From an uncultured Pelagibacteraceae bacterium (GTDB lineage: Bacteria > Pseudomonadota > Alphaproteobacteria > Pelagibacterales > Pelagibacteraceae): a stretch of 64,000 bases of DNA. The notes under the pieces are model-generated. The model had not been told where the DNA came from, searched no databases, and saw nothing but the letters and a program-made list of their open reading frames with translations. Shown in pieces: positions 43,755 through 53,441 of this stretch. The stretch spans positions 237,977-301,976 of the forward strand of contig CACOGI010000001.1 in assembly GCA_902626725.1 (NCBI GenBank), written 5' to 3'. The position numbers and the translations under genes are program-made. Each line of letters begins with the position of its first letter. Position 1 is the first letter of the stretch.

Positions 43755-46424
43755 ATGAAACCAGGGACAAAAAATTCTTACAATTCATTATCTGATATAG
43801 AGATTACTGACAAAAAATATAAAATTTTTTCTCTCCCCAAAGCAGAGAAGAACGGTTTAAAGGGTATTTCAAAATTACCAAAATCACTTAAAGTGCTTTT
43901 AGAAAATCTTTTAAGGTATGAAGATGACTTATCAGTTAACAAGAATCAAATCGAAGCAATAAAAAATTGGTTAAAAGAAAAAAAATCTAAAACAGAAATT
44001 GCATATAGACCTGCAAGGGTTTTATTGCAAGATTATACAGGAATACCAGCTGTTGCAGATCTAGCAGCAATGCGTGAAGCTGTTAAAGAAAAAAATAAAG
44101 ACCCAAAAACTATTAATCCACTTTCAGCTGTTGATCTTGTAATTGATCATTCTGTTCAAGTAGATCAATCAGCAAAATCTGATTCTTTTGATAAAAATGT
44201 GGAAATTGAATTTAATAGAAATGGTGAAAGATATTCTTTTTTAAAGTGGGGACAACAAGCTTTTAATAATTTTAGAATTGTCCCACCTGGTACAGGAATA
44301 TGTCATCAAGTAAACTTAGAATATCTTTCCAAAGTAGTTTGGTCAGCAAAACATAATAATGAGGATTATTTATTTCCAGATACACTTGTAGGCACAGATA
44401 GTCATACTACCATGGTAAATGGATTATCAGTATTAGGTTGGGGTGTTGGTGGTATTGAGGCAGAAGCTGGTATGTTGGGACAACCAATATCAATGTTGAT
44501 TCCAGAAGTAATAGGTTTTGAAGTAAAAAATAAAATGCCTGAGGGTACAACGGCAACTGATTTAGTTTTAACTGTTGTTAAAATGTTGAGGGATAAAGGT
44601 GTCGTAGGGAAATTTGTGGAATTTTATGGAGAAGGACTAAAAAATTTAACATTAGCCGATCGAGCAACTATTGCTAATATGGCTCCTGAATATGGAGCTA
44701 CTTGTGGTTTTTTTCCAATAGATGATGAAACTTTAAAATATCTTAAATTTTCTGGAAGAGAAGAAAACATGGTTAAGATAGTTGAGGAGTATGCCAAGGC
44801 ACAAGGTTTATGGGCTAGTGATGAAATTGAGTTTACTGATACTTTAACCTTAGATATGTCTACAATAGTACCGACAATTTCTGGACCTAAAAGACCTCAA
44901 GATAAAGTTTTGTTAACTGATGCTTCTACTAGTTTTAATAAAAGCTTTAAAGAAATTACAAAAAAAAAAAATTTCTCTATTTCTAAAGTCCCTAATACAG
45001 ATTTCGAGATTATGGATGGCTCAATTTTAATTGCTGCAATAACTTCCTGCACAAATACTTCTAATCCAAATGTTCTCATTGGAGCTGGTTTGCTAGCAAA
45101 AAAAGCTGTAGAATTAGGCCTTGAGGTAAAACCTTGGGTAAAAACTTCTTTAGCACCAGGTTCTCAAGTTGTTACTGACTATTTGGAGAAAGCAGGATTA
45201 AATATTTATTTGGATAAACTTGGATTTAATTTAGTTGGCTATGGTTGTACGACTTGTATAGGAAACTCTGGTCCATTAGATGACAATATTGTTAAAGCAA
45301 TTCAAAATGAAAATATTTATGCAGTTTCAGTTTTATCTGGTAACAGAAATTTTGAGGGAAGAATTTCACCTCATATAAAAGCAAATTATTTAGCATCACC
45401 ACCACTTGTTGTAGCTTATGCTCTTGCTGGTCATATGAACTTTGATTTATATAAAGATTCATTTGGTAAAGATAAACGGGGTAAAGATATTTTTATGAAA
45501 GATCTTTGGCCATCTAACAAAGAGATTGAGGAAACTATTAAATCATCATTAAGTGCAGATATGTTTATTAAAAGATATTCTAATGTTTCAGAAGGACCAA
45601 AACAATGGCAACAGATAAAAACTGAAAAAAGTAGCATTTATAACTGGGAAGACAATTCAACTTACGTAAAAAAACCACCTTTTTTCGATAATCTTCCAGA
45701 TGAACCTGAGGGTTTTAAAGAAATAAAGGATGCAAGACCATTATTGATTTTAGGGGATATGGTAACTACTGATCATATTTCTCCTGCTGGAAATATTCAA
45801 AAAGATAGTCCTACAGGTGAATATTTCATGAAGCATCAAATTTTGCCTAAAGATTATAACTCTTATGGCTCGCGGAGAGGAAACCATGAAGTAATGATGA
45901 GAGGTACATTTGCAAACATTAGAATAAGAAACGAAATGGCACCTGGAACAGAAGGTGGATTTACAAAATTATATCCAGAAAATAAAGTTATGCCAATTTA
46001 TGATGCTGTTGTGGAATATAAAAAAAGAGGAACAGATTTAGTGGTTATTGGAGGCAAGGAATATGGAACAGGGTCTTCAAGAGATTGGGCGGCTAAAGGG
46101 ACGAAATTACTTGGAGTAAAATCGGTGATAGCTGAGAGCTTTGAAAGAATACATAGATCTAATTTAATAGGAATGGGTGTTTTACCTTTACAATTTATTG
46201 ACAATGTAAATAGAATAAATTTAAAATTGAAAGGTTCTGAATTAATAAGTGTTAATGAAATTGAAAAAGGTTTTAAGCCATCAGATATTGTTACTTTAGA
46301 GATAAAATATTTGTCTGGTGAGATAAAAAAAATTAAAACGATATGCAGAATAGATACAAAAAATGAACTAGAATATTATAAAAATGGTGGAATACTTCAG
46401 TATGTTTTAAGAAACATGATTTAA
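43755..46424 (+). CDS. acnA: aconitate hydratase A
   Basis: AcnA interconverts citrate and isocitrate in the TCA and glyoxylate cycles. The 889-residue protein has the full IRP/AcnA architecture. Fe-S ligands are the cysteine in ITSCTNTSNPNV (about 440) and the pair in GCTTCIGNSGPL (about 500). Substrate motifs include GTDSHTTMVNGLSVLGWGVG, GDMVTTDHISPAGNI and GGKEYGTGSSRDWAAKGTKL. It is 3 bp after the exporter and 2 bp before the YfgM-like gene. Confidence 0.97.
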   Translation: MKPGTKNSYNSLSDIEITDKKYKIFSLPKAEKNGLKGISKLPKSLKVLLENLLRYEDDLSVNKNQIEAIKNWLKEKKSKTEIAYRPARVLLQDYTGIPAVADLAAMREAVKEKNKDPKTINPLSAVDLVIDHSVQVDQSAKSDSFDKNVEIEFNRNGERYSFLKWGQQAFNNFRIVPPGTGICHQVNLEYLSKVVWSAKHNNEDYLFPDTLVGTDSHTTMVNGLSVLGWGVGGIEAEAGMLGQPISMLIPEVIGFEVKNKMPEGTTATDLVLTVVKMLRDKGVVGKFVEFYGEGLKNLTLADRATIANMAPEYGATCGFFPIDDETLKYLKFSGREENMVKIVEEYAKAQGLWASDEIEFTDTLTLDMSTIVPTISGPKRPQDKVLLTDASTSFNKSFKEITKKKNFSISKVPNTDFEIMDGSILIAAITSCTNTSNPNVLIGAGLLAKKAVELGLEVKPWVKTSLAPGSQVVTDYLEKAGLNIYLDKLGFNLVGYGCTTCIGNSGPLDDNIVKAIQNENIYAVSVLSGNRNFEGRISPHIKANYLASPPLVVAYALAGHMNFDLYKDSFGKDKRGKDIFMKDLWPSNKEIEETIKSSLSADMFIKRYSNVSEGPKQWQQIKTEKSSIYNWEDNSTYVKKPPFFDNLPDEPEGFKEIKDARPLLILGDMVTTDHISPAGNIQKDSPTGEYFMKHQILPKDYNSYGSRRGNHEVMMRGTFANIRIRNEMAPGTEGGFTKLYPENKVMPIYDAVVEYKKRGTDLVVIGGKEYGTGSSRDWAAKGTKLLGVKSVIAESFERIHRSNLIGMGVLPLQFIDNVNRINLKLKGSELISVNEIEKGFKPSDIVTLEIKYLSGEIKKIKTICRIDTKNELEYYKNGGILQYVLRNMI

Positions 46425-46426
46425 TT

Positions 46427-47071
46427 ATGGATGAAGAAGTAACAATAATAGACACAGAAACTAGAAACGAAAAAATTAAAAAATTTTTTTTGAAAAATAA
46501 AAAGATTTTAATACTTTCTACTCTATTTTTGATAATTGTATCATTGAGTTTTTATTCATTTCAAATTTATAAAGATGGTCAAAGGGAAAAAATTTCGAAC
46601 AAATACAATGATACTATCATTGAATATAAAGCTAAAGATAAATCAAAAACTACTATATCTTTAAAAGAAATCATAAATGATCAAGATAGCACTTATTCTC
46701 CTTTAGCACTTTATTTTATTATTGATAATAATCTAATAGATGATCAAAACGAGGTTAATAATTTATTTGATATCCTGATATACAAAACTTCTTTAGAAAC
46801 CGAAATAAAAAATTTGATAATATATAAGAAAGCATTATTTAATGCTGATCAAGTAAATGAAATAGAATTATTGAATATTTTAAATCCATTAATTAATTCG
46901 AATAGCGTCTGGAAATCGCATGCCTTATATCTAGTTGGAGAGTTTTTTTACAGCAAAGGAGAGATTCAAAAATCAAAAGATTTCTTTCAGCAAATAGTTT
47001 CTATAGAAAATTCTAATCCTGAAATAATGATCAGTGCTCAAAGACGATTAAACAGAGACTTAAGTGACTAA
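46427..47071 (+). CDS. YfgM-like membrane-anchored TPR protein
   Basis: The 214-residue protein has a short cytoplasmic tail, one membrane helix (about residues 25-45) and a helical periplasmic domain with TPR-like pattern (LYLVGEFFYSKGEIQKSKDF near the C-terminus). This layout and its position just upstream of bamB match YfgM (PF09976), which in E. coli works with the SecYEG-associated folding machinery. Overlap with bamB is 8 bp. Confidence 0.75.
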   Translation: MDEEVTIIDTETRNEKIKKFFLKNKKILILSTLFLIIVSLSFYSFQIYKDGQREKISNKYNDTIIEYKAKDKSKTTISLKEIINDQDSTYSPLALYFIIDNNLIDDQNEVNNLFDILIYKTSLETEIKNLIIYKKALFNADQVNEIELLNILNPLINSNSVWKSHALYLVGEFFYSKGEIQKSKDFFQQIVSIENSNPEIMISAQRRLNRDLSD

Positions 47072-48365
47072 AAAAATATTTATAATTTTAATTGTATTGC
47101 TCTTGAACAGTTGTTCTTTTGATACAAGGTCTGGAATATGGACTCAAGAATCTATCAGTCTAAACAATGATGAAAATAAAAAAATTAAAGAACTTTTTAA
47201 AAAAGAAATTCTAGATGAAAATGAATTTAATCCAAATTTAAAACTAGAAGTTAAAAATCTTAAAGATAATAAAAACAAACTTAAAGGAAATAATTATGGT
47301 GCTCAAATAGTAAATTCTAAATTTGATAATTTACTTAAATATAGCTTTAATCGAATTAAATACTTTGATCAATTTGAGCCTGAGTTAGTATTTTTTGATA
47401 GGGATTTAATTTTTTTTGATAAAAAAGGTTCTATAATTAGATTTGATGATAAATCAAACATAAAATGGAAAGTAAATCACTACACAAAAAAAGAGAGAAA
47501 ATTATTACCAATTTTAAAATTCGTAAAAGGAAAAAAAAATTTATTAATTACTGATAATTTTGCAAAATTATATTTAATTGATTCGTCTAGCGGAAAATTG
47601 ATTTGGAAAAATGATCATGAGATATCTTTTAATTCACAAATCAAAATAGATGATGATAAATTTTTTGTATTAGATGCTGATAATACATTTATTTGTTTCT
47701 CATTAGCAACTGGTAAGAAATTATGGGAATTTAAAACCGAAAGAAGGTTAATTAATTCACAAAAACAATCATCAATTATAGTTAATGAAGAGAGTGTTAT
47801 TTTTAATAACTCTAAAGGTGAAATTATTTCATTAGATAAAGTAAGTGGAAACCTAAATTGGATAACACCAACAATAGAGTTTGGTGAGAGTATACAATCT
47901 TTTTTATTAAAAAGCTCAGAATTAGTGCTTAATGAAAACAGTATTTATTTTTCAAATAATAAAAATTCTTTTTTTTCTTTAGATGTAAATTTAGGTTTTA
48001 TAAACTGGAGACAAAATATTAGTTCATTTTTAAGACCTGTAGTAATTGATAATTTTATTTTTACCATATCTCCAAAAGGTTACCTATATATAATTGAAAA
48101 AAGTTCCGGCAATATAATAAGAGTGACTGATATTTTTTACAACTTAAAACCTAAAAAAAGAAACAAAATACAAATAAGTGGTTTTATTGTAACAAAAAAT
48201 AAAATTATTTTATCAACCAATAATGGTAAAATAATTAAAATAAATATAAAAGATGGTAATTTAGATTTAGTTTATAAAATTGCACGAAATAAAATTTCTA
48301 AACCATATGTAAATAATTCTAAATTATATATTATAAAAGATAACGGAATTATTAAAATAAACTAA
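47064..48365 (+). CDS. bamB: BamB-like outer-membrane assembly lipoprotein
   Basis: BamB is the beta-propeller lipoprotein of the BAM complex. The GTG start (47064) overlaps the upstream stop. A lipobox ends the signal sequence (LLLNSC, Cys 17). The mature 433-residue chain has propeller blades marked by PQQ-like repeats: SSGKLIWKND, ATGKKLWEFKT, VSGNLNWITP, LGFINWRQNI and SSGNIIRVTD. The usual downstream partner der (engA) is absent here. The N-terminal 80 residues before the propeller are longer and more charged than in E. coli. Confidence 0.82.
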   Translation: MTKKIFIILIVLLLNSCSFDTRSGIWTQESISLNNDENKKIKELFKKEILDENEFNPNLKLEVKNLKDNKNKLKGNNYGAQIVNSKFDNLLKYSFNRIKYFDQFEPELVFFDRDLIFFDKKGSIIRFDDKSNIKWKVNHYTKKERKLLPILKFVKGKKNLLITDNFAKLYLIDSSSGKLIWKNDHEISFNSQIKIDDDKFFVLDADNTFICFSLATGKKLWEFKTERRLINSQKQSSIIVNEESVIFNNSKGEIISLDKVSGNLNWITPTIEFGESIQSFLLKSSELVLNENSIYFSNNKNSFFSLDVNLGFINWRQNISSFLRPVVIDNFIFTISPKGYLYIIEKSSGNIIRVTDIFYNLKPKKRNKIQISGFIVTKNKIILSTNNGKIIKINIKDGNLDLVYKIARNKISKPYVNNSKLYIIKDNGIIKIN

Positions 48366-48366
48366 A

Positions 48367-48798
48367 ATGATTTTAAGATTGCTTGATGCATTAGGAAGAA
48401 AAAGAGTAGTTTTAGATAGAGGTCCATCACATCCGCAATTTCATTTAGCTAAACCATGGATGAATCGTTACTATATTTTATTTAGAAAAAGACCTAAATG
48501 GTTTCCATTCAATATCTTGATACACGAAATGTTAGCAGACGATCATGGAGATGGAGTTCATAATCACACATTTCCTTTTATGACAATTATCTTGAGAGGT
48601 GGATACTGGGAAACTTTGAGTTCAGGCAAATATTGGAGGCCTCCAGGATATATAGGATTTAGGTCAGCAAATGATTTGCACAGAGTTGATCTTAAAAAGG
48701 ATACGAAGCCTTTAACACTTTTTGTAGCCGGACCATTTGGATTGAGAAAAGGACCAAGATCAGAATATGGCATTGATTTTAAAACTAAAAAAAATTAA
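48367..48798 (+). CDS. conserved cupin-like protein, unknown function
   Basis: I do not know a name for this protein (143 residues). It looks like a single-domain cupin: HEMLADDHGDGVHNHTFPFM could supply metal-binding histidines, with GGYWETLSSGKYWRPPGYIG and DLHRVDLKKDTKPLTLFVAG forming later strands (the His in DLHRV being a likely further ligand). It overlaps zapE by one base (TAATG) and follows bamB by 1 bp. Confidence 0.65.
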   Translation: MILRLLDALGRKRVVLDRGPSHPQFHLAKPWMNRYYILFRKRPKWFPFNILIHEMLADDHGDGVHNHTFPFMTIILRGGYWETLSSGKYWRPPGYIGFRSANDLHRVDLKKDTKPLTLFVAGPFGLRKGPRSEYGIDFKTKKN

Positions 48799-49856
48799 TG
48801 CTTAAAAATCTTGAGGATAAATTTAATTTTTATTGTGACTCTGAAAATTTAGAACTCAATCATAATCAATTTTTAGTTATCAAAAAATTGCAAAATTATC
48901 ATAAAAAAAATTTTAGATCATTATTTTCAAACTTTTTCTTAAAAGAAAATAAGAAAAAAGGATTTTATCTTTATGGAGATGTTGGGGTTGGAAAAACAAT
49001 GATTTTAGATTTTTTTTTTAGTCAAGTAAAACAGAAAAAAATGAGACTACACTTTAATGAATTTATGTTAAGCTTTCATGATTTTGTTCAAGAAAGAAAA
49101 AATAAAAAAGACCAAAACATTATCAATTTATTTGTTAAAAATCTAAAATCAAAAGCATCTTTAATTTACTTTGATGAATTTCAAGTAACTAATATTGTAG
49201 ACGCTATGATATTAGGAAAATTATTTGAAGAAATATTTAAAGCAAATATTAAGATAATTTCAACATCAAATATAAGAATATTAGATTTATACAAAGATGG
49301 ACTTCAAAGAGATCAATTTAAACCATTTATAAATATCATGCAGGAAAAATCTATTGAACATGAACTTAAAATTGAAGATGATTATAGAAAATCAAAAGAA
49401 AACCAAAAACAAAGATATTTTTTTCCATTAAATAAAGAAACATATTTTAATATAAATAAATTTTTTAGAACTATTACAAAAAATAAAAAAAAACTTAATA
49501 AAATTTTAAATATAAAAGGAAGAGATTTTGAAATTCACAACTATTATGAAGGAATATCTAGATTTGATTTTAAAGATTTATGTGATCAAAATTTAGGAGC
49601 AGAGGATTATTTGGAAGTTGCAAAAGTCTCTAAATTTATTGTCATAGAAAATACACCTCAATTTAATGATGTTAACTCAAATCAACAGCTCAGATTCATA
49701 ACTTTAATTGATATCATTTATGATAAAAGTATTCCGATGGCTATCACAGCAAATCAAAACTTAGATAAATTCTCTTCATCGAGATCATTAGAAAAAGAAT
49801 TTAAACGTACCATAAGTCGTTTATATGAATTAACTTCAAAAGATTATAATTTATGA
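48798..49856 (+). CDS. zapE: cell division ATPase ZapE (AFG1-like)
   Basis: ZapE is a P-loop ATPase of the AFG1 family associated with the Z-ring and, in eukaryotes, mitochondrial protein quality. The 352-residue protein shows Walker A YLYGDVGVGKTMIL (about 54-67), Walker B LIYFDEFQVTNIVDAMIL and the sensor motif STSNIRILDLYKDGLQRDQF (split), then the family-specific GRDFEIHNYYEGISRFDFKD (split). The sequence is unusually lysine-rich. It overlaps yjbQ by ATGA. Confidence 0.9.
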   Translation: MLKNLEDKFNFYCDSENLELNHNQFLVIKKLQNYHKKNFRSLFSNFFLKENKKKGFYLYGDVGVGKTMILDFFFSQVKQKKMRLHFNEFMLSFHDFVQERKNKKDQNIINLFVKNLKSKASLIYFDEFQVTNIVDAMILGKLFEEIFKANIKIISTSNIRILDLYKDGLQRDQFKPFINIMQEKSIEHELKIEDDYRKSKENQKQRYFFPLNKETYFNINKFFRTITKNKKKLNKILNIKGRDFEIHNYYEGISRFDFKDLCDQNLGAEDYLEVAKVSKFIVIENTPQFNDVNSNQQLRFITLIDIIYDKSIPMAITANQNLDKFSSSRSLEKEFKRTISRLYELTSKDYNL

Positions 49857-50272
49857 AACAAGAATTCTATAATCTTGAAATTAGCACTAACGGTCAAAAA
49901 TTATATGATTTTACAGATCACACAATTAAATGGGCAAAAAAAAATAAATTTCAAAATGGGATGATAAATTTAAGTATTCAACATACAAGTGCATCTTTAA
50001 TTGTGCAGGAAAATGCGGATCCAGATGTACAATCTGATTTGCTGAATTATTTTGATAAATTAGCTCCAATGAATAATAAATTATATACTCACACTACCGA
50101 AGGAAAAGATGATATGCCTGCTCATATTAAATCAACATTAACAAACAATCAAATTTCTTTAAGCATTAAAGATGGTGAATTGTTACTTGGAACATGGCAG
50201 GGGATATATTTATTTGAACACAGACTTAATCCACAAAAAAGAATCGTAATTCATCATTTTTTAGGAGATTAA
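49853..50272 (+). CDS. yjbQ: YjbQ family protein (UPF0047)
   Basis: The 139-residue protein matches PF01894, with IQHTSASLIVQENADPDVQ and THTTEGKDDMPAHIKSTL containing the conserved histidines and GTWQGIYLFEHR near the end. Family members have weak thiamine-phosphate-synthase activity in tests, and the physiological role is uncertain. It ends the plus-strand run; the next gene is convergent, 5 bp away. Confidence 0.92.
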   Translation: MKQEFYNLEISTNGQKLYDFTDHTIKWAKKNKFQNGMINLSIQHTSASLIVQENADPDVQSDLLNYFDKLAPMNNKLYTHTTEGKDDMPAHIKSTLTNNQISLSIKDGELLLGTWQGIYLFEHRLNPQKRIVIHHFLGD

Positions 50273-50277
50273 ATCAA

Positions 50278-50739
50278 CTATCTGTGAGGGTCATAAGCCC
50301 ATTGTAAAATAGCCTGTCTTTGTCTTTTTCTACAACCTAGGTCGCCTTTTTCACAATTTTTTTCAATTGCCAAGACATGTCTTCTAAAATTTTTCCATCG
50401 TTTAATTTGTATTTCATCTATATGAGGAATTCTTCTCCCATTAGTAAATCTACAATACCATTGAAACCAACCCAAAGGATCTTCTTTGAAAATCCATCCT
50501 TTTTCAATCCAATGCTCTCTTGATAGTCCTGATACAATTTTAAATCGGTTTAAATTTACATCAAAAGTTCTAGTTAATTTTACGTTTTTGAACCAAGATT
50601 TTGGATATTCTTTTACATTCAAGCCAAAGTAAGCACCTCCAAAGACACCAAGTTCCATCATTCTTTTTGGAGTTAATTCAGGTTTAAAAATTTTATAAAA
50701 ATCTAAGTTTTCGATTTTTTTTTTTAATATTTTTTTCAT
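50278..50739 (-). CDS. conserved hypothetical protein, aromatic- and basic-rich
   Basis: I cannot name this protein (153 residues). It is rich in Trp, Tyr, Arg and Lys, without a signal peptide or membrane helix. Notable stretches are TPKRMMELGVFGGAYFGLN, SREHWIEKGWIFKEDPLGWF, WYCRFTNGRRIPHIDEIQIK and the Cys-containing CEKGDLGCRKRQRQAILQWA near the C-terminus. The composition suggests a soluble nucleic-acid- or membrane-surface-binding protein, which is speculation. It lies 10 bp downstream of dpaL. Confidence 0.6.
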   Translation of the reverse strand: MKKILKKKIENLDFYKIFKPELTPKRMMELGVFGGAYFGLNVKEYPKSWFKNVKLTRTFDVNLNRFKIVSGLSREHWIEKGWIFKEDPLGWFQWYCRFTNGRRIPHIDEIQIKRWKNFRRHVLAIEKNCEKGDLGCRKRQRQAILQWAYDPHR

Positions 50740-50749
50740 TAAATTATCT

Positions 50750-51877
50750 TTATTGGTTTATAAGTTTTTGATACATTTCTTGATCTGTATCACCTTCACA
50801 TCCAATTAGTAAAATATTTGACTCTTTATTTAATTTCATTTTATCTTTAATTCTTTCATCTTCACAACTTGCTATTAAACTTATAACTCCAGGAGCAGAA
50901 TTTTCGCCTGCTATAATCTTTTTATTACTAAAGTTTCCATTTCCTAACAACCTCATTGTTTTTGCAATATCATCATCTGGCAAACTAATACAAAATTTTA
51001 CTGCATTCTTTAAAATTTCCCATGGGACTAATGATACTTCACCACATGACATTCCACCCATTAAGCTTTCTCTTTTAATATCTATCTTTTCAATTTTACC
51101 TGTTTTTATACTTTCCATAACACATGCAGCACTATCTGGTTCGACAATTATAATTTCAGGTACATTTTGCAAGTATCTTGCAACACCTGCGATCATTGCA
51201 CCTGCCATTCCTCCTACACCTGCCTGTAAAATAATATGTGAAATTTTATTTCGATCAATCTGATCAACAATTTCTTTCATCATAACTGTATAACCAGCCA
51301 TTGTATACTTTGGAACAATCATATAATCTTTCCAAGCAACATCTTGAACTATTTGCCAATTATTTTCTGTTGATTGTTTTATACATTCAATTAAAGATTT
51401 TTCATAATTGCCTTTTACTTTGATTACTTCAGCTCCTAAATCTGTCATTGCTTTTCCTCTAGCATCACTCACAAACTCACTGATAAAAATTTTACATTTC
51501 AAACCAAGTCTTCTTGCGCCCCAAGCAACAGATCTACCATGATTGCCTGCTGTAGCAGTAGCCACTACAATATCTTTATTTCCTTTAGAAATTTTTTCCA
51601 CCGCGTAAGCTCCACCTAAAGCTTTAAATGATTTGAGATCAAATCTCTTACTCTCGTCTTTATAAAATATTTTATTTAAATTTAATTCCTCTGAGAGCTT
51701 ATTTAGCTCAATTAAAGGTGTTGGAGAATATCCTTCCCAACCAGAAATTTTTGAATAGGCTTCGTCAATATCTTTAATAGATAATGAATTTAAAACACTT
51801 TTTCTATTAAAAGAAAAATTTTTATTTACAATAAACTCACTGTGTTTCCACAAATGGCCGTTAGATAAAATCTTCAT
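50750..51877 (-). CDS. dpaL: diaminopropionate ammonia-lyase-like PLP enzyme
   Basis: This fold type II PLP enzyme (375 residues) has the sequence KDESKRFDLKSFKALGGAYA around the Schiff-base lysine (about residue 86), the phosphate-binding GVGGMAGAMIAG and SAPGVISLIAS, all typical of DpaL. DpaL converts 2,3-diaminopropionate to pyruvate and two ammonia. The related EutB threonine-dehydratase-like protein of ectoine clusters is another possibility. It lies 3 bp after the GmaS-like gene, consistent with an ammonium-yielding role. Confidence 0.78.
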   Translation of the reverse strand: MKILSNGHLWKHSEFIVNKNFSFNRKSVLNSLSIKDIDEAYSKISGWEGYSPTPLIELNKLSEELNLNKIFYKDESKRFDLKSFKALGGAYAVEKISKGNKDIVVATATAGNHGRSVAWGARRLGLKCKIFISEFVSDARGKAMTDLGAEVIKVKGNYEKSLIECIKQSTENNWQIVQDVAWKDYMIVPKYTMAGYTVMMKEIVDQIDRNKISHIILQAGVGGMAGAMIAGVARYLQNVPEIIIVEPDSAACVMESIKTGKIEKIDIKRESLMGGMSCGEVSLVPWEILKNAVKFCISLPDDDIAKTMRLLGNGNFSNKKIIAGENSAPGVISLIASCEDERIKDKMKLNKESNILLIGCEGDTDQEMYQKLINQ

Positions 51878-51880
51878 ATT

Positions 51881-53206
51881 CTAACAATCTAGAGTATTAT
51901 CTCTTTCCCACCTAGTAATAGGTTTAGTCTTATCAAAACTTTCTTTTTGTTTGAATTCTTTAATCTCCAAATTTCTAAGTTTGATATAGCTTTTAATAAC
52001 GTCTTGACCAAAAGCGTCATTCATTTCTTGATTATTTTGAAGTTTTTCGAGTGATTGATCTAATTCATTTGGGAGTTTTGGAAGATTAGGATATTTTTCA
52101 TGATCCTCATACATGTTACAACTAAGTGGTTTTCCTGGATTAAGTTTATTTTTTAATCCATCCAATCCTGCGGCAATTATACTTGCCTGTAATAAATAAG
52201 GGTTGGCTGAACCATCCATCAATCTTAATTCAAATCTACCTGGATCAGGAATTCTAATCATGTGAGTTCTATTATTCCCTGTATAAGAAATACTACTTGG
52301 TGACCATGATGCACCAGATTTTGTTGGAGGTGCATTAATTCTTCTATAACTATTTATTGTTGGATTGAAAAAAGCAGATAGTGACGATGCATTTTTGATT
52401 ACTCCACCTAGAAAATTGTAGGCCATTTTACTTAATCCTAAATTATTAGACTTATCTAAGAATTTATTTTTGTTACCGTCCCAAACAGAAATATGTGCAT
52501 GACATCCATTTCCAGTTAAATTTTCAAAAGGTTTAGGCATAAATGTTGCTCTTAACCCATGTTTCTCTGCAATTGTTTTTACCATAAATTTAAAAAATGC
52601 ATGTCGATCTGCTGTAATTAAGCAATCGGCATAGTCCCAATTCATTTCAAACTGCCCATTAGCATCTTCGTGATCATTTTGATAAGGGCCCCATCCCATT
52701 TCAATCATACAATCACAAATTTCCTTAATTAGGTCATATCTTCTCATTAAAGCTGATTGATCATAACAAGGTTTTGACTGTGTATCTCTAGAATCTGCAA
52801 TTGAATTTCCATCGGATGAAATCAAAAAATATTCACATTCAACCCCTGATTTCATTGTTAAACCTTTTTTTTCTAATTTTTTGATTTGTTTTTTAAGCAT
52901 TATTCTTGGAGATGCTTCGACTGGCTTTCCATTCATCCAAAGATCAGAAGCTAACCAACCAACTTCTTTATTCCATGGTAATTGAATTAAACTCTCAGGA
53001 TCTGGAACTCCAAACATATCTGCATCTGCTGGTGTCATGTCTAACCATGCAGCAAATCCAGCAAACCCAGCACCTGTTTCTTGCATTTCTTTTATTGCAT
53101 GTGCTGGGACTAATTTTGATCTTAATACTCCAAATAAATCGACAAAACTAATTAAGAAATATTTAATTTTTTTTTCTTTAGCTATTTTGAATAAATTTTT
53201 TGACAT
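51881..53206 (-). CDS. glnT: glutamine synthetase-family ligase, gamma-glutamylmethylamide synthetase (GmaS/GlnT)-like
   Basis: The 441-residue protein resembles GlnT/GmaS: KIKYFLISFVDLFGVLRSKL, GAGFAGFAAWLDMTPADADM, QNDHEDANGQFEMNWDYADC and the ATP-site TGNGCHAHISVW, with GNNRTHMIRIPDPGRFELRL near the end. GmaS joins methylamine to glutamate with ATP, the first step of the N-methylglutamate route. Presence of mgs-like genes and Tdm in the same cluster favours GmaS over ordinary ammonia assimilation, but sequence alone does not exclude the latter. Confidence 0.8.
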   Translation of the reverse strand: MSKNLFKIAKEKKIKYFLISFVDLFGVLRSKLVPAHAIKEMQETGAGFAGFAAWLDMTPADADMFGVPDPESLIQLPWNKEVGWLASDLWMNGKPVEASPRIMLKKQIKKLEKKGLTMKSGVECEYFLISSDGNSIADSRDTQSKPCYDQSALMRRYDLIKEICDCMIEMGWGPYQNDHEDANGQFEMNWDYADCLITADRHAFFKFMVKTIAEKHGLRATFMPKPFENLTGNGCHAHISVWDGNKNKFLDKSNNLGLSKMAYNFLGGVIKNASSLSAFFNPTINSYRRINAPPTKSGASWSPSSISYTGNNRTHMIRIPDPGRFELRLMDGSANPYLLQASIIAAGLDGLKNKLNPGKPLSCNMYEDHEKYPNLPKLPNELDQSLEKLQNNQEMNDAFGQDVIKSYIKLRNLEIKEFKQKESFDKTKPITRWERDNTLDC

Positions 53207-53223
53207 AAACTAGGTTAACATAG

Positions 53224-53379
53224 TTATTTAAAAAATGAAAAAATTGTTTCCTTATAATAAATTAGGTTAACCACAATAATTACTATTACAGCAAGTATAA
53301 CTCCATATTTTGCTTTTGGAAAAGCAACACCACGCATTTTGCTCGGTCTTAATTCTTCTTTGTTTTGTTCTTCGGTCAT
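53224..53379 (-). CDS. 51-residue single-pass membrane protein
   Basis: This short frame lies between glnT and the 76-residue protein. The predicted product has a charged N-terminus (TEEQNKEELRPSKMRG) and a single hydrophobic helix (about residues 25-41), ending in a short tail. It begins downstream of a strong terminator (53395-53426). No clear Shine-Dalgarno site is visible (AAATCATTAA precedes the ATG), yet the sequence looks like a true small membrane protein. Function unknown. Confidence 0.5.
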   Translation of the reverse strand: MTEEQNKEELRPSKMRGVAFPKAKYGVILAVIVIIVVNLIYYKETIFSFFK

Positions 53380-53395
53380 TTAATGATTTATATTA

Positions 53396-53426
53396 TAAAA
53401 AAGGGCGCCACAATTTAGTAGCGCCC
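53396..53426 (-). terminator. intrinsic terminator of the amt transcript
   Basis: On the minus strand GGGCGCTAC pairs with GTGGCGCCC (9 bp, one G-T; 53426 down to 53403) around a 6-nt loop, and TTTTTT follows (53402-53397). It lies 16 bp after the stop of the 76-residue gene, closing the amt unit before the 51-codon gene. Confidence 0.9.
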
Positions 53427-53441
53427 AAATTTTATTTTTAA

